DNA from: CAYHGV01 sp964356135
GTDB lineage: Bacteria > Hydrothermota > Tepidihabitantia > CAYHGV01
Assembly (NCBI GenBank): GCA_964356135.1
Contig: CAYHGV010000062.1
Span: 1 to 18,049, forward strand
Direction of reading: 5' to 3'
DNA: 18,049 nt
Under the pieces are notes generated by a model. It was not told where the DNA came from. It did not search any database and was given only the letters and a program-made list of their open reading frames with translations. Made by a program: the position numbers and the translations under genes. Within the stretch, counting starts at the first letter, position 1. Each line of letters starts with the position of its first letter. Shown piece by piece: positions 12,991-18,049 of the stretch.

Positions 12991-13884
12991 TTAGACACGC
13001 TCACTGTCCCTATTTTCATGCTAAGTGTTTTCCTCGCCGGGGCTTTTCTGCCGGTTTATGCCGACAAAGAATTTCCATCTGGTTTGACTTTGATTGGTAC
13101 TAATGACAAAGGTTACAAAGAATACCGGAATGAAAAGGACGGCTCAATTTTGATTGAAATTCCGGCCGGTAGCTTTACGATGGGTTCAGATGATTGGAAT
13201 GAAGACGAAAAGCCGGTCCATACGGTCTATCTGGATACATACTATATCGGCAAATTTGAAGTAACGGTTGCACAATGGAGGAGATTTGTCAAAGCTACCC
13301 GCTATCAGACCGAAGCCGAGAAGGGTGACGGTGCCCATGTCTATAATGACAATTACTGGGAAAAGATAATTGATGCCAGCTGGCGCAAACCCTATTTCCC
13401 CCAGACCGACCAGAAGCCGGTAGTCTGTATTTCCTGGAATGATGCCCGAGCTTATTGTGCCTGGGCGGGTCTCCGGCTTGCGACTGAAGCGGAATGGGAG
13501 AAGGCGGCACGGGGAACGGATGAGCGCGAATACTCCTGGGGCAATAGCTGGTGTCAGAATAAAGGCAATCTTTACGAGGGCGATAGCTACAGTTATACTT
13601 CACCGGTCGGCAGTTTCCCAGCCGGTGCCTCGCCTTACGGAGTTATGGACATGGCGGGTAATGTCTGGGAGTGGTGTTCTGACTGGTATGATGCCGGTTA
13701 CTATTCGGTCAGTCCGGACCACAACCCGCAGGGTCCCTCCAGCGGCGACTTCCGGGTCTACCGCAGTGGTTCGTGGGGCTCCGACGCAAAAGAACTGCGT
13801 TGTGCGTTTCGGGTCTGGCTTGCGCCGTCATCCCGGAACTGCTTCTTGGGTTTCCGGGTCGCGTCCTATCCAAGTATAAAGTAA
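12985..13884 (+). CDS. Secreted SUMF1/FGE-sulfatase-domain protein
   Basis: An exported protein of about 299 residues with a formylglycine-generating-enzyme-like (SUMF1) domain. The frame is open from 12886, but that part is repeat DNA; ATG 12985 gives a hydrophobic leader (PIFMLSVFLAGAFLPVYA, then DKE). ATG 13018 is an alternative with a shorter leader; neither has a Shine-Dalgarno. Domain landmarks: 'EIPAGSFTMGSDDWNEDEKPVHTVYL', 'KFEVTVAQWRRFV', 'PVVCISWNDARAYCAWAGLRLATEAEWEKAARG', 'GVMDMAGNVWEWCSDWY', 'VYRSGSWGS' and terminal 'LGFRVA'. The two catalytic cysteines of true FGE (an LCxxxYC-type segment after GGS) are absent; here the segment reads SGSWGSDAKEL. It is thus unlikely to make formylglycine and may be a ligand-binding or structural member. 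Its role is unknown. Confidence 0.88.
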   Translation: MFLDTLTVPIFMLSVFLAGAFLPVYADKEFPSGLTLIGTNDKGYKEYRNEKDGSILIEIPAGSFTMGSDDWNEDEKPVHTVYLDTYYIGKFEVTVAQWRRFVKATRYQTEAEKGDGAHVYNDNYWEKIIDASWRKPYFPQTDQKPVVCISWNDARAYCAWAGLRLATEAEWEKAARGTDEREYSWGNSWCQNKGNLYEGDSYSYTSPVGSFPAGASPYGVMDMAGNVWEWCSDWYDAGYYSVSPDHNPQGPSSGDFRVYRSGSWGSDAKELRCAFRVWLAPSSRNCFLGFRVASYPSIK

Positions 13885-13903
13885 TGCCTGACCCCGGATA
13901 TCG

Positions 13904-13941
13904 TTTGGTCTTGTTTTTTCTTCTGACCGGTCAAGACCAAA
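13904..13941 (+). other. 10-bp stem-loop with alternative inner palindrome
   Basis: TTTGGTCTTG (13904-13913) and CAAGACCAAA (13932-13941) form a perfect 10-bp inverted repeat with an 18-base loop containing TTTTTTCTTC. The right arm also belongs to the perfect palindrome TGACCGGTCA (13924-13933), so two pairings compete. It lies between the SUMF1 gene and the lipoprotein ATG at 13954. It could be a terminator for the upstream gene, an operator or an RNA switch; the U-run is inside the loop, not after the stem. Confidence 0.45.
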
Positions 13942-13953
13942 TAGGTTAAAAAA

Positions 13954-14877
13954 ATGACTTTAATTGTTCGCTATTTTATTCTGTTTTTGGTTCTATCGGT
14001 GGGATGTAAAAATTCTACCCCGAATAAGGGAACTTCCATTCCCGGGGCGATATCTAATAAAAGCACAACAATTACCGGCGCTCCGAAAGTGAAGAAAGGA
14101 TTTAGCCATTCAGATATTGTCTGGAAGGAAATCGGCAAGGGACTTGAATTTTCAAAGGCGGCGGTATTTCTAAACGGGAATCCGGTCGATTCGATGGCAG
14201 TTGTTCGTATTGACCCCAGATTCAACCGGCTGCGAGCGTTCTGCAGTTATGAGGCGCCGGGTGAGTTTGTGCTCAGAACGATTTTTGAGTGGCAGGAAAT
14301 AACCGGGGCTTCGGTAATATTCAATAGCGCCCAGTATCGTGCCGACCCCTATGCCTGTCCGTTGGCTCTGATGGTCTGCGATGGTAAGGTTAAAGGGAAA
14401 GACCATCCCAGGGCTTCGGGTCTGCTCGTGGCTGAACCCAAAGATTCGACCCGACCCCGGATCGATTTGTTGGATTTGAAGTATGACTTCGCTGACTGGC
14501 AGGGATATAGCCAGGTGGTTCAACACTGGCCGATTCTGCTTGACCGCTCCGGAAATATTCGGGCCGACAAAACAGACTGGCAGGCGAACCGAACCGTCGT
14601 CGCCAAGGACCGAAAGGGCAAACTTTTAGTATTCACAACCCTGGGCGGTTACTTTACTCTTTATAATTTCGGCAAGTTTTTAAAAAACAGCAAATTCAAT
14701 GTCGAGGTTGCGATGAACCTCGACGGCGGTTACGAAGCAGAAATGTGTATAAAGACAAAGGGTTTTTCTTATGTTGCCTATGGACAGTTTGAGACCAAGG
14801 GTTTGGGTCATAATATTTCAATTCCCGGGATTCAATGTCCGATTCCGGCTGCCATCGGTATCTTTCCCAGAAAATGA
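13954..14877 (+). CDS. Lipoprotein with phosphodiester glycosidase (NAGPA/DUF2233-like) domain
   Basis: A 307-residue predicted lipoprotein. The N-terminus is a lipoprotein signal peptide with lipobox LSVGC (Cys18), followed by a Ser/Thr/Pro-rich linker to about residue 50. The rest resembles the NAGPA domain family (phosphodiester glycosidases such as the enzyme that uncovers mannose-6-phosphate, and bacterial relatives acting on cell-surface or exopolysaccharide linkages). Family-like landmarks are 'NRTVVAKDRKGKLLVFTT' (212-229), 'GGYFTLYNFGKFLKN' and 'AMNLDGGYEAEM' (253-264), with the near-invariant DGG at 257-259. The exact substrate is unknown. The start follows an A-run with only a weak ribosome site. 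Another exported protein begins 23 bp downstream behind a strong Shine-Dalgarno, so the two genes are probably one transcript. Confidence 0.8.
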   Translation: MTLIVRYFILFLVLSVGCKNSTPNKGTSIPGAISNKSTTITGAPKVKKGFSHSDIVWKEIGKGLEFSKAAVFLNGNPVDSMAVVRIDPRFNRLRAFCSYEAPGEFVLRTIFEWQEITGASVIFNSAQYRADPYACPLALMVCDGKVKGKDHPRASGLLVAEPKDSTRPRIDLLDLKYDFADWQGYSQVVQHWPILLDRSGNIRADKTDWQANRTVVAKDRKGKLLVFTTLGGYFTLYNFGKFLKNSKFNVEVAMNLDGGYEAEMCIKTKGFSYVAYGQFETKGLGHNISIPGIQCPIPAAIGIFPRK

Positions 14878-14900
14878 GAACGGGCAATTTAAGGAGGTGT

Positions 14901-15792
14901 TTGCCGATTTTTTTAATTACAGTTTTGTTCCTTATTTATTTGTACTAAAGGAGATGGCGACAAAAATCGAGTAATAACTGAACAACCCCCTAAAGAAAAA
15001 GCCGGTCTTTATGAAGCCATTGCCCAGGATTTGAAAAATGGGAAACCGCTCGTGGTCACCATTTATGTTCCCCTGTGTGACAATCAATTTCAAGGTATTA
15101 TTCCGGTTCCTCCTCTTCTCGGCAATGGGGATGATCCCAAAAGTAATCTCTACTGGGGTGCTGGAGGTGGCTTCTATGGCTACTTTAAGAAGAATCGTGA
15201 CTATCGGGAGGTTTATAGAAGAACCGGAAATGATACTATCCTCGAAACTGTAGTATTCGAAAGAACTGTAAAACCAAATAATTTCTGGAAAGATTACGGT
15301 GTCCAGAAGCCTTACCGAATATATCTGGTTGGCAAGGCTTATCGTGGACGCTATATAAATAAAGCGATGTTAGATTTCGTTACGGCTGTCCGTTGTGATA
15401 GTGGTGAAGAGATACTGCTTGCTGATTCGACCCGTATCGGGATAGATGGTAAGGGTAGAATAGTAGGTTATATGGGGCATAATGGTTTGCTTGATGCAAA
15501 AACAGATTTCTCCGGCATAACCGAGAATCGAACTCACAACAAAGGTAGTTTTGTGTTCGGCTGTTTCAGTGTCTATTTTTTCTATGATTTACTGAAAGGG
15601 GAAAATAGTGAAATCCTTGTTTTAACCAACAATCTTATGTGCCCTGAAGCGTATAATCTTGATGCAGTGATTGAATCGTTGGTTAATGGGGAATCCGGAG
15701 ACGTTCTGCTCGCCCGAGTCGCCCGAACCTATGACCACTGGCAGCATTGCGGTTATCGAGGTGCCCGGAAACTATTTGTCCAGAAATATTAA
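14901..15792 (+). CDS. Conserved exported protein of unknown function, 5' end frameshifted
   Basis: The long frame is open from about 14917 to 15792, but its first possible start is a TTG at 15031 that has no ribosome site and cuts into conserved-looking sequence. A much better start is TTG 14901, right behind AAGGAGGTG (14891-14899). It reads a signal-like MPIFLITVLFLIYLY and then hits TAA at 14946-14948. One skipped base between about 14925 and 14945 would join this leader to '..ICTKGDGDKNRVITEQPPKEKAGLYEAIAQDLKNGKPL', giving a roughly 297-residue exported or lipid-anchored protein. I recall similar hypothetical proteins with 'GNGDDPKSNLYWGA', 'IYLVGKAYRG', 'GYMGHNGLLD', 'FGCFSVYFF' and 'LVLTNNLMCPEAYNLDAVIESL', but no named function. 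His (15478-15480) and Cys (15562-15564), each after a hydrophobic strand, could form a caspase-like dyad. Sequencing error, pseudogene and programmed shift are all possible. Confidence 0.7.
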
Positions 15793-15894
15793 AACCTCGA
15801 TGGTCATAAGCGGAAGACATTCATTCATACCGTCACCTATTTTAAAATGCAAGACTGCTATCCTTTGTTTTCTGTGGTAGGACTAAAAATATGG

Positions 15895-15977
15895 AGATTA
15901 GGGGACGTTCATAAATTACATAAATAGCATCGGGAACTTAGGGTCGGGCTTGACATTCAGGACATTGGTGTAAAATT
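15895..15977 (+). repeat. REP-like words downstream of the uncharacterised gene
   Basis: Two repeat words lie in the 456-bp gap 15793-16248. ATTAGGGGACGTTCATAAATT (15897 on) resembles words I associate with REP-type repeats in other environmental bacteria. GGGTCGGGCTTGACATTCAGG (15941-15961) is the third copy of the family at 7985 and 9227, and like the 7985 copy it is followed by a GTGTAAAATT or GTGTTAAAATT tail. The stretch 15793-15894 shows no feature I can support. Confidence 0.55.
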
Positions 15978-15979
15978 TT

Positions 15980-16089
15980 AATGGGCGGTTCACCTTGTTA
16001 GAAATACTGATAGGGATTATAGCCCATTCAACTGAGGTTTGATGCTGCCCAATTTAATTAGCGAGTTTCAAAAAGCAATTTTTTCTAAC
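15980..16089 (+). other. Structured non-coding stretch with nested inverted repeats
   Basis: AATGGGC (15980-15986) pairs with GCCCATT (16022-16028), and GTTAGAAA (15997-16004) pairs with TTTCTAAC (16082-16089); the two pairings interleave, a pseudoknot-like arrangement. No credible protein is encoded. It sits beside repeat words and downstream of the AbiE operon, so it may be another dispersed repeat rather than an RNA gene. Confidence 0.3.
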
Positions 16090-16177
16090 GGGGTAAAGGA
16101 GTTGGTCGCCAGGCGAGTGTTTTTTGGATCAAAAAATGCCACCTTTGACCTATGGTATGTGAGACCGAAACGACCCT

Positions 16178-16200
16178 GTCCGCCACGTTTCTGGGCGGAG
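16178..16200 (+). repeat. Fourth copy of the GTCCGCCA stem module
   Basis: GTCCGCCACGTTTCTGGGCGG matches the stem module at 8078-8100 closely (the loop CGTATC becomes CGTTTC), with TCCGCC/GGCGGA pairing. It lies 49 bp beyond the abiEii stop codon. The surrounding 16090-16248 shows nothing else I can support. Confidence 0.55.
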
Positions 16201-16248
16201 CGCGGCAGACACAACCGGGCAATCAAATGTAAGGTCTGGGACAAGAAA

Positions 16249-17088
16249 TCAGGCAATACATTCCTGATTGAGCGGCTTCAGATTTCTTTTAATCTCACGG
16301 TACACTTTTTCGAAGGGAGGTAAATCGATTATCTGCCCATCCAGCCGTGCCCTCCAAAGACTTCGATAATTTTTTTCTTTTCGATCGAGCGCCTCAAGAA
16401 TATTAAAAAACGTTACGCCTTTGTGAAATCCTTTATCCTTGATCTGCGAACTCAGATAGGTACATTCGACGATGGCGTTTGACAGCAAAAACCAAATATC
16501 GTACATGTCCCGCGGCTCGTTTCGGTGGGCATCTACAATACTCAGATATTTTTCGATAAATATTTCATCCAGGGTATTAACTTTTAATGTGATGCCTTCG
16601 GGGATATCACGATATTCGTCATATTCCCGCAACAATGTTCTCCGAACGGGTTGATTAATCATCTTGTCGTGTATCGTAAAATCCGTTTTAATTTCTCCTC
16701 TGGTTAGATCTGCTCCCAGCGGTCCTGAAAAATTCAAAAAAAAGGTATATCCGTTTGCATGGATTTCCTGCTTCTTCAAGATTATGGTAATATTTGAGGC
16801 CTCGAGGACCGAAGCGAAAATCTCGGGTAGCATGGCTTCAATAGATTCGGCGGCAATATCTCCCCGGCAAGTAAAATCCAGATCTTCGGAAAATCGATAT
16901 CCCGGGAAATAAAACTTTTTCAAAGCGGTTCCCCCTTTAAAAGCCACCAGATCACATAATCTGGATTTCGCACATCCTATGAGCAGCCAGGAAATTACAT
17001 AATCCTTTTCAAGAGTCTTAATGGGAATTGTTTTATAATTTTTCGCCAATTTTGATTGTAGGGCGTAGAGATTCCGTGCCGGTATCAT
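16249..17088 (-). CDS. abiEii: AbiEii-type toxin, nucleotidyltransferase of a type IV toxin-antitoxin system
   Basis: A 279-residue nucleotidyltransferase-like toxin of the AbiE abortive-infection system; the family is known to block growth reversibly using an NTP. The signature motifs are present: 'FKGGTALKKFYF' (residues 50-61) followed by 'RFSEDLDF' (65-72, Asp69 and Asp71 as metal ligands), 'EIKTDFT' as the likely third acidic strand, and 'EIFIEKYLSIVDAHRNEPRDMYDIWFLL', the helical RDxYDxxxL hallmark. Length is normal and nothing looks truncated. The ATG at 17086-17088 directly abuts the antitoxin stop codon (TAG then ATG), so the pair is surely co-translated. Base composition is visibly AT-richer than the gyrA or GT regions, consistent with horizontal acquisition. 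Confidence 0.92.
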   Translation of the reverse strand: MIPARNLYALQSKLAKNYKTIPIKTLEKDYVISWLLIGCAKSRLCDLVAFKGGTALKKFYFPGYRFSEDLDFTCRGDIAAESIEAMLPEIFASVLEASNITIILKKQEIHANGYTFFLNFSGPLGADLTRGEIKTDFTIHDKMINQPVRRTLLREYDEYRDIPEGITLKVNTLDEIFIEKYLSIVDAHRNEPRDMYDIWFLLSNAIVECTYLSSQIKDKGFHKGVTFFNILEALDRKEKNYRSLWRARLDGQIIDLPPFEKVYREIKRNLKPLNQECIA

Positions 17089-17916
17089 CTACACGCTCAC
17101 CGCTTTTCGCATCTCCTCTGGACTAATATTGGCTATCAGCCTCCACGAATTTCTATGGGTTTCTTCGGTCGTCAAGAGCGGATCCAACGTATAGTACTTG
17201 TTGTTTATCGCAGCTCGCAATTTCTTTAAATATGCGGGATTTTGTAAACCCAGACTTTCCACCGTATATCCGAGTCTTTTAACCACAACCATTTTCTTAA
17301 ATCTTTGCGCGTAATCGAAAAGTTTGTCGTAATCGATTTTTTCTTTCTGTATCCATATGCCCTTCGCAACTTCTAAAATGCCTCCGCAATATTGAGGACG
17401 GTACAAGCAGTCGATGATCGTCCGTTCCAAATCGCTCACCCTGACCTGTTCAGTCCGGGTAATCCAATAATTTTTTACCCCCCAAATATTTTTTTTACCG
17501 GTATAGATAAATTCAAAAGTCGTATTTCCCACCCTTTTTTCTTTTCTATACTCCTGAGCGGGAGTCGTTACAAAAACTTTCATTATCGACTGTGTCAGCA
17601 TATTGTGTATATCCATGGCGCTATAATATGAAATATAATAATCCGGGCTTTTTACTATCTCGCGCGCTACAACATACCAATCACCGATATAGCAGGTACC
17701 CGGACTAATCTCTTGCGGTATTATTAAAAATTTACCCGGCTTTATGCGGGTAATAACATTCCGTTTTATAAGTTTACTTGCAAGATCCCTGGCCGCGTTA
17801 TTTTGCAGCCGTGTTATCTCCCTGATATCCGCTAATGTAAATATAGTTTTACCTAACTCATAAAGATGAGATATAAGGTTGGAGCTAACCGGCCCGAGTG
17901 TTCTCAAATTGAGCAT
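17089..17916 (-). CDS. abiEi: AbiEi-type antitoxin / transcriptional regulator
   Basis: A 275-residue antitoxin of the type IV AbiE system. The N-terminus is a winged helix ('IFTLADIREITRLQNNAARDLASKLIKRNVITRIKPGKFLII', residues about 25-66). The C-terminal domain carries family landmarks 'DYYISYYSAMDIHNM', 'KNYWITRTEQVRVSDLERTIIDCLYRPQYCGG' and 'EVAKGI'. In studied systems AbiEi antagonises the toxin without direct binding and represses its own promoter. The start ATG (17914-17916) has AGAGGT (17921-17926) four bases upstream. It is the first gene of the pair, behind a good promoter and an inverted repeat that could be its operator. No other gene is visible between it and the window's right edge. 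Confidence 0.9.
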   Translation of the reverse strand: MLNLRTLGPVSSNLISHLYELGKTIFTLADIREITRLQNNAARDLASKLIKRNVITRIKPGKFLIIPQEISPGTCYIGDWYVVAREIVKSPDYYISYYSAMDIHNMLTQSIMKVFVTTPAQEYRKEKRVGNTTFEFIYTGKKNIWGVKNYWITRTEQVRVSDLERTIIDCLYRPQYCGGILEVAKGIWIQKEKIDYDKLFDYAQRFKKMVVVKRLGYTVESLGLQNPAYLKKLRAAINNKYYTLDPLLTTEETHRNSWRLIANISPEEMRKAVSV

Positions 17917-17940
17917 TTCTACCTCTTTTAAGCAAATCGA

Positions 17941-17953
17941 AGTATACCATACT
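17941..17953 (-). promoter_or_regulatory. Candidate AbiEi operator (inverted repeat)
   Basis: AGTAT-ACC-ATACT is a perfect 5-bp inverted repeat with a three-base centre, lying two bases downstream of the -10 box and across the expected transcription start. This is the right place for negative autoregulation by the AbiEi winged-helix protein. Short palindromes also arise by chance. Confidence 0.45.
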
Positions 17954-17955
17954 GC

Positions 17956-17983
17956 ATTTTAAGTAAAATCGGTAGTTTGTCAA
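17956..17983 (-). promoter_or_regulatory. Promoter of the abiE operon
   Basis: On the minus strand a perfect -35 TTGACA (17978-17983), a 16-bp spacer and -10 TAAAAT (17956-17961, 5 of 6). The leader to the abiEi ATG would be about 33 bases with a normal Shine-Dalgarno. Confidence 0.65.
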
Positions 17984-17997
17984 GTCTTTTAAACGAG

Positions 17998-18018
17998 ACC
18001 TCTGAAAAAGTCGGAGGT
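17998..18018. other. Small hairpin at the right edge
   Basis: ACCTC (17998-18002) pairs with GAGGT (18014-18018) around an A-rich loop, followed on the plus strand by TTTTAA. It could be a weak terminator for something reading rightward or a repeat remnant; nothing else is supportable in 18019-18049. Confidence 0.2.
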
Positions 18019-18049
18019 TTTAACACCTTTCGTAATTCCCACCTTTTCC

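Noticed and set aside
15980..16089. CRISPR array or group II intron
   Set aside because: There are no repeated units with spacers and no reverse transcriptase or intron-like domain structure.
16039..16323. 94-residue plus-strand frame overlapping the end of abiEii
   Set aside because: It crosses a repeat hairpin, overlaps abiEii by 75 bp in antisense, has no ribosome site and shows no recognisable motif.

Overview
The window looks like chromosomal DNA of an uncultured, probably Gram-negative bacterium of about 50% GC. It has outer-membrane beta-barrel proteins, a secreted protein with a FlgD/T9SS-like C-terminal Ig module, and many short dispersed palindromic repeats between genes. This style is typical of FCB-type and WOR-3-like candidate phyla, but that placement is inference because no rRNA or other phylogenetic marker beyond gyrA is present.

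Layout. Positions 3-4364 (+) hold an envelope block: a 5'-truncated BamA/TamA-like barrel protein, then a tightly overlapping trio of a Wzi-like capsule-assembly protein, a UbiA prenyltransferase resembling digeranylgeranylglyceryl-phosphate synthases, and the undecaprenyl-diphosphatase UppP. Positions 4535-7929 (-) read gyrA, then a dCMP/cytidine-type deaminase overlapping gyrA by 20 bp, then a NUDIX hydrolase. The gyrA promoter consensus lies so close to the ATG that a leaderless mRNA is predicted. Positions 8284-9222 (+) encode a secreted protein with an Ig-like sorting tail. Positions 9395-12661 (+) hold a GT4 glycosyltransferase with an alpha-helical C-terminal domain, coupled to a GH130 glycoside phosphorylase/hydrolase, suggesting turnover of a mannose-type glycan. 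Positions 12985-15792 (+) encode three exported proteins: a SUMF1-domain protein, a NAGPA (phosphodiester glycosidase-like) lipoprotein, and a conserved protein of unknown function whose 5' end appears frameshifted. Positions 16249-17916 (-) are an AT-richer AbiE type IV toxin-antitoxin pair with a good promoter and a candidate operator.

Between these blocks lie several families of dispersed repeats: REP-like palindromes, a module with a GTCCGCCA/TGGCGGAC stem, and a GAGATTGC...GCTCCTCGCAATGA repeat. Two genes (NUDIX and SUMF1) have their apparent start codons inside or at the edge of such repeats.

The least explained parts are the uncharacterised exported protein at 14901-15792, which has a possible His/Cys dyad and a frameshift, the leaderless-type promoters, the divergent quinolone position and GyrA box in GyrA, and the structured intergenic DNA at 15793-16248. 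No tRNA, rRNA, CRISPR array or transposase gene was recognised.
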